Shown: positions 17,692-25,667 of the stretch, piece after piece | How positions within the stretch are numbered: the first letter of the stretch is position 1 | How the letters are laid out: every line of letters starts with the position of its first letter | From: Streptomyces rubiginosohelvolus | Lineage (GTDB): Bacteria > Actinomycetota > Actinomycetes > Streptomycetales > Streptomycetaceae | Direction: 5' to 3' | Assembly: GCF_014649875.1 (NCBI RefSeq) | Contig: NZ_BMTW01000014.1 | Span: 62,001 to 126,000 of the forward strand | DNA length: 64,000 nt | The notes under the pieces: generated by a model | Database searches by the model: none | What the model was told of the DNA's origin: nothing | The model's input: only the letters and a program-made list of their open reading frames with translations | Program-made: the position numbers and the translations under genes

Positions 17692-18389
17692 GCACGAACA
17701 CACCACAGGACGAGCAGGGGGCGGCGGACCGGCCCATCAGGGTCATGGTCGTCGACGACCACCCCATGTGGCGCGACGCGGTCGCCCGCGACCTGACCGA
17801 GTCCGGCTTCGACGTCGTCGCGACCGCCGGGGACGGCGCGCAGGCGGTGCGCCGGGCCAAGGCGGTGAGCCCGGACGTCCTCGTCCTCGACCTGAACCTT
17901 CCCGGCATGCCCGGCGTCCAGGTCTGCAAGGAGCTCGTCGGCTCCCACCCCGGCCTGCGGGTCCTGGTCCTCTCCGCGAGCGGCGAGCACGCCGACGTCC
18001 TGGAGGCGGTGAAGTCCGGAGCTACCGGCTATCTGCTGAAGTCCGCCTCCACCCAGGAACTGACCGACGCCGTCCGCTCCACCGCGGCCGGCGACCCGGT
18101 CTTCACCCCGGGCCTGGCGGGCCTGGTCCTCGGCGAGTACCGCCGGCTCGCCTCCGACCCCGCACCCGTGGCGTCGGACGAGCCCAAGGCCCCGCAGCTC
18201 ACCGACCGGGAGACCGAGGTGCTGCGACTCGTCGCCAAGGGACTCTCGTACAAGCAGATCGCCGAACGCCTGGTGATCTCCCACCGCACGGTCCAGAACC
18301 ATGTGCAGAACACCCTCGGCAAGCTCCAGCTGCACAACCGGGTGGAGCTCGTGCGGTACGCCATCGAGCGCGGCCTCGACGACGTCTGA
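17688..18389 (+). CDS. macR: NarL/LuxR-family response regulator MacR
   Basis: A 233-residue DNA-binding response regulator paired with MacS. The receiver domain has the acidic pocket VVDDHPMW, the phosphoacceptor D68 (LVLDLNLPGMPG) and the conserved Lys in YLLKSAS. The C-terminal LuxR helix-turn-helix (LTDRETEVLRLVAKGLSYKQ... VQNHVQNTLGKLQ) is complete. ATGA overlap with macS shows translational coupling. As recalled, MacR binds a 16-bp palindrome TGAGTACnnGTACTCA; a related but imperfect sequence lies at 37324-37339 in this window. Confidence 0.92.
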   Translation: MSTNTPQDEQGAADRPIRVMVVDDHPMWRDAVARDLTESGFDVVATAGDGAQAVRRAKAVSPDVLVLDLNLPGMPGVQVCKELVGSHPGLRVLVLSASGEHADVLEAVKSGATGYLLKSASTQELTDAVRSTAAGDPVFTPGLAGLVLGEYRRLASDPAPVASDEPKAPQLTDRETEVLRLVAKGLSYKQIAERLVISHRTVQNHVQNTLGKLQLHNRVELVRYAIERGLDDV

Positions 18390-18473
18390 TCCGGCGGGGG
18401 CGGGGCCGTGGCCGTATATTCGCGCTGACCGGCCCTGCCCTGTTCCGACCCCAGACACAGCTCGGGAGAACTC

Positions 18474-19469
18474 GTGGAAATCCTGGCCTTCGGCGTGCAG
18501 TCCGACGAGAAGCCCCTGATCGAGAAGGCCTTCGAAGGGCTGCACGAGGTCCGCTGCCTGGACGTCTTCCTCAACCGGGACACCGCCCCCATCGCGGCCG
18601 GCCACGAGATCATCTCCACGAGTGTCAACGCCGACCTGAGCGCCCCGGTGCTCCAGACGCTCGCCGCCGGCGGCACGCAGATGATCGCCCAGCGCTCCAC
18701 CGGCTTCAACAACATCGACCTGGAGGTCGCCGAGCGCCTCGCCCTGCGCGTCGCCCGGGTCTCCTACTACTCGCCGTACTCGGTCGCCGAATTCGCCTGG
18801 ACGCTCGCCATGGCCGTCAACCGGCGCATCATCCGGGCCGCGAGCCGCACCCGGGACTTCGACTTCCGCCTCGACGGGCTGCTCGGCCGGGACATGCGCG
18901 GCCGGACCGTCGGCGTGCTCGGCACCGGCAAGATCGGCGAGGCGTTCACCCGGATCGCCCACGGCTTCGGCATGAAACTGCTCGGCTGGGACGTCGCCGA
19001 GAACCCGGCCTGCGTCGAGCTGGGCATGGAGTACGTGGCGAAGGAGCGGCTGTTCGCCGAGGCCGACCTGATCAGCCTGCACGTGCCGCTGCTGCCCAGC
19101 ACCCAGCACATCATCGACGAGGGCGCCCTCAAGGCGATGAAGGACGACGCGATCCTCGTCAACTCCAGCCGCGGCGGCCTCATCGACACCGCCGCCCTGG
19201 TCACCGAACTCCGCGCGGGCCGCTTCCTCGGCGTCGGACTCGACGTGTACGAGGCGGAGGCCGGGCTGTTCTTCCTCGACAAGTCCCTGGAGGGCATCGA
19301 CGACGACACCCTCGCCCGGCTGGTGACCTTCCCCAACGTCATCGTCACCTCCCACCAGGCGTACTACACCGAGGACGCGGTGGGCCAGATCATCGACGCG
19401 ACCGTTCAGAACGTCACCGACTACCTGGCCCGCCGCACCGGCGAGAACGTCCTCGTGCCGAGGACGTGA
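18474..19469 (+). CDS. ldhA: D-lactate dehydrogenase / D-2-hydroxyacid dehydrogenase
   Basis: A 331-residue NAD-dependent D-2-hydroxyacid dehydrogenase. The cofactor motif GVLGTGKIGE is near residue 145, NSSRGGLIDT carries the catalytic Arg, YEAEAG the Glu, and SHQAYYT the catalytic His. The segment SLEGIDDDTLARLVTFPNV is characteristic of fermentative D-lactate dehydrogenase (LdhA), so pyruvate to D-lactate is more likely than phosphoglycerate oxidation. GTG start with GGGAGAA about 7 nt upstream. Its promoter is probably the short gap after macR. A fermentative enzyme in an aerobic mycelial organism suggests use under oxygen limitation in the colony. Confidence 0.9.
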   Translation: MEILAFGVQSDEKPLIEKAFEGLHEVRCLDVFLNRDTAPIAAGHEIISTSVNADLSAPVLQTLAAGGTQMIAQRSTGFNNIDLEVAERLALRVARVSYYSPYSVAEFAWTLAMAVNRRIIRAASRTRDFDFRLDGLLGRDMRGRTVGVLGTGKIGEAFTRIAHGFGMKLLGWDVAENPACVELGMEYVAKERLFAEADLISLHVPLLPSTQHIIDEGALKAMKDDAILVNSSRGGLIDTAALVTELRAGRFLGVGLDVYEAEAGLFFLDKSLEGIDDDTLARLVTFPNVIVTSHQAYYTEDAVGQIIDATVQNVTDYLARRTGENVLVPRT

Positions 19470-19479
19470 GACCGGCCGC

Positions 19480-21378
19480 TCAGCCCGCCACGGGCAGCCC
19501 CGCCAGCAGCTCCGTCACGATCGCCGAGCCCCGTACGGTCAGCACCGACTCCGGGTGGAACTGCACCGAGGCGAAGCCCGGCCCCCGCAGCGCGTGCAGC
19601 TCCCCGCTCTCCTCGTCCCGGCTCACCTCGATCCCGTGCGCGGCCAGCTCGGCGGCGGCCGGGCCGTCGCACCGGGCGGTGAAGCTGTTGTAGAAGCCCA
19701 CCGTCTCCGGCCGCCCGAACAGCTCGATCCTGGTCTGCGCCCCCTGGTACGGCACCGCCTTGCGGACGATCTCCAGACCCAGCTCCGCCGCGATCAGCTC
19801 ATGCCCGAGGCAGACCCCCAGCAGCCCGTGCCGGTGGTCCCGCACCAGCTCGGCGGCGATCTCCCGCAGCAGCCGCATCTTCGGGTCGGTGAGGTCTCCC
19901 GGGTTCCCCGGGCCGGGGCCCAGCACCACGGGCCCCTCGTGCGCCCGGACCACCTCGCGCAGCCCCGGCTCGTCGTAGCGGCGCACCGAGACGTCGAGCC
20001 CGGACGCCCGCAGCAGATGGGCCAGCATCGCGGTGAACGTGTCCTCGCCGTCCACCACCAGGGCGTGCCCGGACAGGTCCCGGACGCGCTCCTGCATCCG
20101 CAGCCAGAACGGGGCGAGCCCCCCGCGCCGGTCGTCCAGCGCCGCCTGCACCCGGGGGTCGGAGGCGAGGTGCGGACGGTCCGCCTCCGCCGCCGGGCGG
20201 CCCGGCCGCACCCCGAGCGCGGCCAGCACCCCGGCCGCCTTGGCGTGCGTCTCGGCCACCTCGCTCTCCGGATCCGAGTGGCGTACGAGCGTGGCCCCGA
20301 CCGGCACCCTCAGCGAACCGTCGGGATCGATGTCGGCGGTACGGATCAGGATCGGCGAGTCCAGCGTCTGCGCCCCGTTCGCGTCCCGGCCCAGCAGGGC
20401 CAGCGCCCCCGCGTAGTAGCCGCGGCCCCCGGACTCGTACCGCTCGATCACCCGGCACGCGTTCTGCACCGGGGAGCCGGTCACGGTCGCCGCGAACATC
20501 GTCTCGCGCAGCACGTCCCGGACGTCCAGCGAGGACTTCCCGCGCAGCTCGTACTCGGTGTGCGCGAGGTGGGCCATCTCCTTGAGCCGGGGGCCGACCA
20601 CCACCCCGCCCATGTCGCCCACCGTGCACATCATCTTCAGCTCCTCGTCGACCACCATGGACAGCTCCTCGCTCTCCTTGCGGTCCCCGAGGAACGCCAG
20701 CAGGCTCTCCGCGGTGGGCCCCTCGGCCGGGTAGCGGTACGTCCCGCTGATCGGGTTCATCACGACCGTCCCGCCTGACATCCGCACATGCACTTCAGGG
20801 CTGGCGCCCACCAGGGCCCTGTCCCCGGTGTGCACCACGAACGTCCAGTACGCGCCCCGCTCGCCCGCCAGCAGCCGCCGGAACAGCGCCAGCGCGTCCG
20901 CCCGCCCGAACCCGGGGATCTCGCCCCGGAACGTCCGCCGGATCACGAAGTTCGCGCCCTCGCCCTGCCCGATCTCGTCCCGGATCACCCGCCGCACGAT
21001 GTCCGCGTACTCCTCGTCCGGCACGTCGAAGCCGCGGTCCGCCACGGTCACCTCATGCGCGGGCAGCGCCGCCAGCACCTCCGCGAGCTCCAGCTCGTGC
21101 GACTCGTCGGCGACCAGCACGCTCAGCGGGGTGCCGTCGTCGCGGACGTCGAAGCCGCGCTCGGCGATCTGCCGGAACGGCACCAGGGCCAGCGCGGGCG
21201 ACGCGCCCACCGGCAGATCGGCCAGCCGGTCCGCCTCCCGCACCCCGCCGATCAGCAGTTCGACGTGATCGTGGTCACGGCCGGGCGTACGGCGGCGCAG
21301 CAGCGCGAACGGCGGGGCGTCCTCGGCGAGCAGCCGGCGGATGAGGTCGGAGGCGGATCGGGACGGGATCTGGGACAT
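19480..21378 (-). CDS. trpE: Anthranilate synthase, fused TrpE-TrpG
   Basis: Converts chorismate and glutamine to anthranilate. About 632 residues: an N-terminal chorismate-binding domain (residues ~20-420; motifs NPISGTYRYPAEG, ELSMVVDEELKMMC, MFAATVTGSPVQNAC, YYAGALALLG) and a C-terminal class I glutamine amidotransferase domain with GPGPGNPGD, nucleophile Cys in GVCLGHELIA and the His-Glu pair in QFHPES. The start is the ATG at 21378 after GGAAGGAA. The gene is preceded by a Trp-rich leader peptide and a terminator hairpin, so it is controlled by transcription attenuation. Divergent class II DAHP synthase supplies the same pathway. Fused EG proteins of this kind also occur in phenazine-type clusters; here the attenuator argues for tryptophan supply. 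Confidence 0.93.
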   Translation of the reverse strand: MSQIPSRSASDLIRRLLAEDAPPFALLRRRTPGRDHDHVELLIGGVREADRLADLPVGASPALALVPFRQIAERGFDVRDDGTPLSVLVADESHELELAEVLAALPAHEVTVADRGFDVPDEEYADIVRRVIRDEIGQGEGANFVIRRTFRGEIPGFGRADALALFRRLLAGERGAYWTFVVHTGDRALVGASPEVHVRMSGGTVVMNPISGTYRYPAEGPTAESLLAFLGDRKESEELSMVVDEELKMMCTVGDMGGVVVGPRLKEMAHLAHTEYELRGKSSLDVRDVLRETMFAATVTGSPVQNACRVIERYESGGRGYYAGALALLGRDANGAQTLDSPILIRTADIDPDGSLRVPVGATLVRHSDPESEVAETHAKAAGVLAALGVRPGRPAAEADRPHLASDPRVQAALDDRRGGLAPFWLRMQERVRDLSGHALVVDGEDTFTAMLAHLLRASGLDVSVRRYDEPGLREVVRAHEGPVVLGPGPGNPGDLTDPKMRLLREIAAELVRDHRHGLLGVCLGHELIAAELGLEIVRKAVPYQGAQTRIELFGRPETVGFYNSFTARCDGPAAAELAAHGIEVSRDEESGELHALRGPGFASVQFHPESVLTVRGSAIVTELLAGLPVAG

Positions 21379-21464
21379 GGGGAGCAGGTTCCTTCCGGAC
21401 GGTCCGCACGGGGATCCGCAGGGGATCCGCACGGGTTCACAGGGAGAGGAACGGCTCCTGAACA

Positions 21465-21494
21465 CAGAAAAGGCCGCCCCTCGGGCGGCCTTCG
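21465..21494 (-). terminator. trp attenuator terminator
   Basis: On the minus strand a GGCCGCCC stem (21483-21490 with 21472-21479) with a 3-nt loop is followed by TTTT and lies 20-45 bp after the trpL stop and about 90 bp before the trpE start. Together with the leader peptide it forms a classical transcription attenuator. Confidence 0.85.
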
Positions 21495-21514
21495 CGAAGT
21501 GTCAGCGCGATGAA

Positions 21515-21583
21515 TCAGCGGGCCGCCGGATGAGCGGTCCACCACCAGTTCTGGATCGAGATCTGGATCTTCTGCGTCGACAT
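21515..21583 (-). CDS. trpL: trp operon leader peptide
   Basis: A 22-residue open reading frame with three consecutive Trp codons (NWWWTAHPAAR at its end) precedes a rho-independent terminator and the anthranilate synthase gene. When charged tRNA-Trp is scarce the ribosome should stall on the Trp codons and allow trpE read-through. A TAAGGT -10 box ends only 6 nt before the ATG, so the leader transcript probably begins at or next to the ATG and is leaderless. Similar Trp-codon attenuators are known for Streptomyces trp genes. Confidence 0.88.
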   Translation of the reverse strand: MSTQKIQISIQNWWWTAHPAAR

Positions 21584-21589
21584 GCCCCG

Positions 21590-21595
21590 ACCTTA
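21590..21595 (-). promoter_or_regulatory. -10 box of the trpL-trpE promoter
   Basis: TAAGGT reads on the minus strand at 21595-21590, 6 nt before the trpL ATG. This predicts transcription starting at the initiation codon. A clear -35 was not seen. Confidence 0.55.
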
Positions 21596-21666
21596 GCGGA
21601 CGATCCGGGCGCCTGAGCGGGTGTCTCACCCATTGAGCGTTCGAATGGACGCCCTCCAGGACCCCG

Positions 21667-21672
21667 TAATGT
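21667..21672 (+). promoter_or_regulatory. -10 box of the DAHP synthase promoter
   Basis: TAATGT at 21667-21672 ends 7 nt before the GTG at 21680; TGGACG at 21646 is a possible -35 with a short 15-bp spacer. There is no ribosome site in front of the GTG, which fits a leaderless transcript. Confidence 0.5.
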
Positions 21673-21679
21673 TGTCCAC

Positions 21680-23032
21680 GTGACCGTGAACGCCAATACC
21701 TCCGTCGCCGGTGGCAACACCTGGCGAGACCTTCCCGCGGCGCAGCAGCCCGAGTACCCCGACTCCGAGGCGCTGCGCGATGTACTCGCGGACCTCGCGT
21801 CGTATCCGCCGCTCGTCTTCGCGGGCGAGTGCGACCAGCTGCGCGCCCGTCTGGGAGCCGTCGCCAAGGGCGAGGCGTTCCTGCTGCAGGGCGGCGACTG
21901 TGCCGAGGCCTTCGACGCCGTGTCCGCCGAGCACATCCGGGCCAAGCTGAAGACGCTGCTCCAGATGAGCGCCGTCCTGACCTACGCCGCCTCCGTGCCG
22001 GTCGTCAAGGTCGGCCGGATCGCGGGCCAGTACTCCAAGCCGCGCTCCAAGGGGACCGAGACCCGCGACGGCGTGACCCTGCCGACCTACCGCGGCGACT
22101 CGGTGAACGGCTTCGCCTTCACCGAGGAGGCCCGGGTCCCGGACCCGCAGCGGCTGAAGCAGATGTACCACGCGTCCTCCTCCACGCTGAACCTGGTGCG
22201 CGCCTTCACCACCGGCGGTTACGCCGACCTGCGCCAGGTCCACGCCTGGAACCAGGACTTCGTGAAGTCGTCCCCCGCAGGCCAGCGCTACGAGGCCCTG
22301 GCCCGCGAGATCGACAACGCGCTCAACTTCATGAAGGCGTGCGGCACCGACCCGGCCGAGTTCAAGGCGGTCGAGTTCTACGCCTCGCACGAGGCGCTGC
22401 TGCTGGACTACGAGACGGCGCTGACCCGCACCGACTCGCGCACCGGCCAGCTGTACGACACCTCCGGCCACATGGTCTGGATCGGTGAGCGCACCCGCCA
22501 GATGGACGGCGCGCACATCGAGTTCGCCTCGAAGGTCCGCAACCCCATCGGCATCAAGCTCGGCCCGACGACCACCGTCGACGAGGCGCTCGGCTACGTC
22601 GACCGCCTCGACCCCGAGCGCGAGCCGGGCCGGCTGACCTTCATCGTCCGCATGGGCGCCGACAAGGTCCGCGACAAGCTCCCCGAGCTGGTCGAGAAGG
22701 TCACCGCCTCCGGCGCGACCGTCGCCTGGGTGACCGACCCGATGCACGGCAACACCTTCGAGGCCGCCTCCGGTCACAAGACGCGCCGGTTCGACGACGT
22801 CCTGGACGAGGTCAAGGGCTTCTTCGAGGTCCACAAGGGCCTCGGCACCCACCCGGGCGGCATCCACGTGGAGCTGACCGGCGACGACGTCACCGAGTGC
22901 GTGGGCGGCGGCCACGAGATCTTCGTGGACGACCTGCACCAGCGCTACGAGACGGCCTGCGACCCCCGGCTCAACCGCAGCCAGTCGCTCGACCTGGCCT
23001 TCCTCGTCGCCGAGATGTACCGCGACCAGTAG
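21680..23032 (+). CDS. aroH: Class II 3-deoxy-7-phosphoheptulonate (DAHP) synthase
   Basis: First enzyme of the shikimate pathway: phosphoenolpyruvate plus erythrose 4-phosphate to DAHP. The 450-residue product is a plant/actinobacterial type II enzyme: WRDLPAAQQPEYPD near the N-terminus, LQGGDCAEAF (metal-binding Cys), VGRIAGQYSKPRS, SPAGQRYE, THPGGIHVELTGDDVTEC and DPRLNRSQSLDLAF. The gene is divergent from the attenuator-controlled anthranilate synthase with about 96 bp between starts, so flux into the pathway and its Trp branch are physically linked. The symbol is given by function; streptomycete names vary (aroH, aroF). The GTG start has no visible ribosome site. Confidence 0.95.
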   Translation: MTVNANTSVAGGNTWRDLPAAQQPEYPDSEALRDVLADLASYPPLVFAGECDQLRARLGAVAKGEAFLLQGGDCAEAFDAVSAEHIRAKLKTLLQMSAVLTYAASVPVVKVGRIAGQYSKPRSKGTETRDGVTLPTYRGDSVNGFAFTEEARVPDPQRLKQMYHASSSTLNLVRAFTTGGYADLRQVHAWNQDFVKSSPAGQRYEALAREIDNALNFMKACGTDPAEFKAVEFYASHEALLLDYETALTRTDSRTGQLYDTSGHMVWIGERTRQMDGAHIEFASKVRNPIGIKLGPTTTVDEALGYVDRLDPEREPGRLTFIVRMGADKVRDKLPELVEKVTASGATVAWVTDPMHGNTFEAASGHKTRRFDDVLDEVKGFFEVHKGLGTHPGGIHVELTGDDVTECVGGGHEIFVDDLHQRYETACDPRLNRSQSLDLAFLVAEMYRDQ

Positions 23033-23051
23033 AAGTCCTCGCCGGACGCAC

Positions 23052-23088
23052 CTGTGGGGCACGGATCCATGTGATCCGTGCCCCACAG
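23052..23088 (+). terminator. Terminator after DAHP synthase
   Basis: A perfect 16-bp stem (23052-23067 with 23073-23088) and a 5-nt loop begin 19 bp after the stop codon. It is not followed by a T-run. Confidence 0.8.
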
Positions 23089-23129
23089 TCGTACCCAGGA
23101 CTTTTGCGCCACCCGGGGGGCGGGTAAGG

Positions 23130-23148
23130 TTAGGTTAGCCTCACCGAC
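23130..23148 (+). promoter_or_regulatory. Iron box (DmdR1/IdeR operator) upstream of bfd
   Basis: The 19-bp sequence at 23130-23148 matches the IdeR/DmdR1 consensus TWAGGTWAGSCTWACCTWA at 16 of 19 positions, with the left half perfect. It lies 48 bp before the bfd start, overlapping the likely -10 region, so iron-loaded DmdR1 should repress bfd. Confidence 0.8.
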
Positions 23149-23195
23149 GAAGACCGGGACGGCATCAGCGACCGACCCGCAGGGAGGTGAACCGC

Positions 23196-23438
23196 ATGTA
23201 CGTCTGCTCCTGCTTCGGCGTCACCGAGGCACAGGTCAAGAAGCATGCGGACGCCGGTGCCTGCACACCCCGGCAGATCGCGTCGGCCTGCAAGGCCGGC
23301 ACGGACTGCGGTGGCTGTGTGCGCCGCATCCAGGCTCTGCTGGGCCGCGGCGACTGCCCGCGCCGCGAGCTGCTCGACCAGCGGCCGGAACCCGTGGCCG
23401 CCTCCGTCGCCCGCCCGGCCCTCTCCGACGCCGCCTGA
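23196..23438 (+). CDS. bfd: Bacterioferritin-associated ferredoxin
   Basis: A small [2Fe-2S] ferredoxin of 80 residues that reduces the bacterioferritin core to release iron when iron is scarce. The four cluster cysteines are visible as VCSCFGVT (C-x-C) and TDCGGCV (C-x2-C), with the BFD helix-turn in between. The C-terminal 20 residues are Ala/Pro-rich and extra to the usual length. The ATG at 23196 follows GGGAGGTGA. The iron box upstream and the convergent bacterioferritin gene support the role; expression is expected under iron starvation. Confidence 0.92.
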   Translation: MYVCSCFGVTEAQVKKHADAGACTPRQIASACKAGTDCGGCVRRIQALLGRGDCPRRELLDQRPEPVAASVARPALSDAA

Positions 23439-23453
23439 GCGGCCGTCCGGCGG

Positions 23454-23933
23454 TCAGCTCTCCGGCTGCTCGATCAGCTGCGCGATGTAGAGCGGCTCAC
23501 CGAGCTTCTCCACCAGCTCCAGCTGGGTGTCGAGGTAGTCGATGTGGTGCTCCTCGTCCTCCAGGATCGACTCGAAGATGTTCGCGGAAGTGATGTCTCC
23601 CTTGCCGCGCATCACCTCGATACCGCGCTTGAGGCGGTCGATCGCCTCCACCTCGACCTGGCGGTCCGCCTGGAACATCTCGGTCACCGTCTGACCCACC
23701 CGGACGTGGAACAGCCGCTGGTAGTTCGGCAGTCCGTCCAGGAACAGGATCCGGTCGGTGAGGATCTCGGCGTGCTTCATCTCGTCGAAGGACTCGGCCC
23801 GGGTGTACTTGGCGAGCTTGGTCCACCCGAAGTTGTCCTGCATCTTCGCGTGCAGGAAGTACTGGTTGATCGCAGTCAATTCGGCGGTCAGCTGCTCATT
23901 GAGAAACTCAAGGACCTCGGGGTCGCCCTGCAT
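23454..23933 (-). CDS. bfr: Bacterioferritin
   Basis: A 24-subunit iron-storage protein with haem and di-iron ferroxidase sites. The 159-residue product begins MQGDPEVLEFLNEQLTAEL, and the ferroxidase ligands are visible: Glu18 in LTAELTAINQYF, E51/H54 in DEMKHAEILTDRI, and the later EDEEHHIDYLDTQL pair. Met52, the usual haem ligand, is in the DEMKHAE motif. The start is the ATG at 23933 after GGAAGGAA; an in-frame upstream ATG six codons earlier overlaps that ribosome site. It is convergent with bfd, 15 bp apart. No iron box is visible upstream. Confidence 0.95.
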   Translation of the reverse strand: MQGDPEVLEFLNEQLTAELTAINQYFLHAKMQDNFGWTKLAKYTRAESFDEMKHAEILTDRILFLDGLPNYQRLFHVRVGQTVTEMFQADRQVEVEAIDRLKRGIEVMRGKGDITSANIFESILEDEEHHIDYLDTQLELVEKLGEPLYIAQLIEQPES

Positions 23934-24091
23934 GGCAAAGGTTCCTTCCAACCGGTGATCGATCTGGCAAGTAGGCCAGATCCTCGCACCGCGCTCAGCG
24001 GCCGTCCAGTAAGTGCACGCTTAGTACGAGTTGCCCCCATGGAGGTCCTCCCTGGTCATGACCACCCCTGCCTGTCTGTCACCATGGAGAC

Positions 24092-24724
24092 ATGGGTCAG
24101 CCGGAAAACCGGGAGAATCGCGGAGCAGAGCAGTCGGAGCTTCCACCAGGACAGCGACTGCAGCGCGGATGGCCGGTCACCCATTACGGGCCCGTTCCCA
24201 AGTTCAAGCCCGACCGCTGGGAGTTCCGGGTCTTCGGAGCCACCGCCGACGGCGACAAGCACTGCTGGAACCACCAGGACTTCTCGGCCCTGCCGTTCTC
24301 CTCGGTCGTCGCCGATCTGCACTGCGTGACGAAGTTCAGCATGATCGGCGCCGAATGGGGCGGGGTCCCCGCCCGCGCGATCCTCGAACTGGCACCGCCG
24401 GCCCCCGACGCCACCCATGTGATGGTCTGGGCCGAGTACGGCTTCTCCTCGAACCTGCGCCTGGCCGACTTCGCCTCCGAGCGCACCCTCTTCGCCACCC
24501 ACAAGGACGGCGAACTCCTCACCGCCGAGCACGGCTTCCCGCTCCGCCTCGTCGTCCCCCACCTGTATGCCTGGAAGGGCCCGAAATGGGTCCGGGGCAT
24601 CGAGTACATGACGGCGGACCGCCGCGGATTCTGGGAGGAGCGGGGCTACCACAACATCGGCGACCCCTGGTCCGAGCAGCGCTACTCCTACCAGGAGGAG
24701 CCGGGCGACGGCCCGGAGCTGTAG
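24092..24724 (+). CDS. Molybdopterin-dependent oxidoreductase (sulfite-oxidase fold)
   Basis: A 210-residue protein of the sulfite oxidase/YedY-type molybdopterin-binding domain, lacking haem and dimerisation domains. The Mo-coordinating Cys is in DLHCVTKFS (near residue 79), followed by WGGVP, and the pterin-binding region with PLRLVVPHLYAWKGPKWVRGIEY is typical. There is no Tat or Sec signal, so it is probably cytoplasmic. The substrate is unknown. Its TAG stop is formed by the first bases of a 68-bp palindromic element, which probably also terminates transcription. Confidence 0.88.
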   Translation: MGQPENRENRGAEQSELPPGQRLQRGWPVTHYGPVPKFKPDRWEFRVFGATADGDKHCWNHQDFSALPFSSVVADLHCVTKFSMIGAEWGGVPARAILELAPPAPDATHVMVWAEYGFSSNLRLADFASERTLFATHKDGELLTAEHGFPLRLVVPHLYAWKGPKWVRGIEYMTADRRGFWEERGYHNIGDPWSEQRYSYQEEPGDGPEL

Positions 24725-24789
24725 GGCCTGTCGTCAAACTGCCGCCTGCCGCGCTCCGGGCGACGACGGCAGTTTGACGACAGGCCCTA
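24722..24789. repeat. Perfect 23-bp palindromic element between convergent genes
   Basis: Bases 24722-24744 and 24767-24789 are perfect inverted copies (23 bp), separated by 22 bp. The ends read TAG and CTA, and the stop codon of the upstream gene lies within the left arm. The right arm ends 6 bp before the stop of the endonuclease IV gene. It can act as a bidirectional terminator; the perfect arms and compact ends also resemble a small palindromic repeat element. Confidence 0.8.
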
Positions 24790-24794
24790 GCGCT

Positions 24795-25661
24795 CTAGCG
24801 GGTGCCGCGCAGCTCCTTCAGCCGGGCCACGTCCGCCGTGTGCCCCTCCTTGCCGCCGGGCGTCTCGATGATCAGCGGTACGCCCTCGGTCGCCGGATGG
24901 GCGAACAGCTCGGCGAACGGCTCCGCCCCGATGTGCCCTGCGCCGATGTTCTCGTGCCGGTCCTTGTGGGCGCCCACGACGTCCTTGGAGTCGTTGGCGT
25001 GGATCAGCTTCAGCCGCCCCTCGCCTACCGTCCCCACCAGCAGGTCCAGCGTCTGCCGCATCCCCGTCGGACCCGTCAGGTCGTGCCCGGCGGCGTAGAT
25101 GTGGCAGGTGTCCAGGCAGATGCCGAGCTTCGGGTGGGAGTCCAGCGCCTCGAAGTACGGGCCGAAGTCCCAGGTCCGGGAGCAGAGCGAGAAGCCCTGG
25201 CCGGCCGTCGACTCCAGCAGCAGATCCGGATCGTCGTCATGGGTCAGCTCGTCCAGCAACGGCCGCATGTGCTCCCGCACCTGGGCCAGCGCCTCGGCGC
25301 GCGGCCGCCCGCCGGTAGCCGAACCGGTGTGCACCACCACGCCCAGCGCGCCGATCTCCCGGGCCCGCCGCAGCGAGTGGCGCAGGGACTCCACGGACTT
25401 CTCCACCGTCGCCTCGGTGTGCGAGCCGAAGTTGATCAGATACGGGGCGTGGACGTACGCCGGGATCGAGGCCGCCGCGCACTCGGCGCGGAACAGCTCG
25501 TCCTGCGCCGGGTTCCCGACGGGCGTCGCCCAGCCGCGCGGGTTCGCCACGAAGACCTGCACGGTCTCCGCCGCCAGCTCGCGCGCGTACTCCAGGCCGA
25601 CCTTGGCGAGGCCGCCGGCCACCGGGACATGCCCGCCCACCGGGTTGCGCAGAGAGTCCAT
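24795..25661 (-). CDS. nfo: Deoxyribonuclease IV (AP endonuclease)
   Basis: Zinc-dependent AP endonuclease of base excision repair, cleaving 5' of abasic sites. The 288-residue TIM-barrel protein has the EndoIV blocks: HAPYLINFGS, VVHTGSATG, LLLESTAGQG (metal Glu), GICLDTCHIYAAGHDL, LIHANDSKD, DRHENIGAGHIG and LIIETPGG. All nine usual zinc-ligand motifs appear intact. The ATG at 25661 follows the stop of the kinase gene by 6 bp, so it is likely in an operon with it; a link between the two is otherwise unclear. Confidence 0.95.
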   Translation of the reverse strand: MDSLRNPVGGHVPVAGGLAKVGLEYARELAAETVQVFVANPRGWATPVGNPAQDELFRAECAAASIPAYVHAPYLINFGSHTEATVEKSVESLRHSLRRAREIGALGVVVHTGSATGGRPRAEALAQVREHMRPLLDELTHDDDPDLLLESTAGQGFSLCSRTWDFGPYFEALDSHPKLGICLDTCHIYAAGHDLTGPTGMRQTLDLLVGTVGEGRLKLIHANDSKDVVGAHKDRHENIGAGHIGAEPFAELFAHPATEGVPLIIETPGGKEGHTADVARLKELRGTR

Positions 25662-25667
25662 CCGGTT

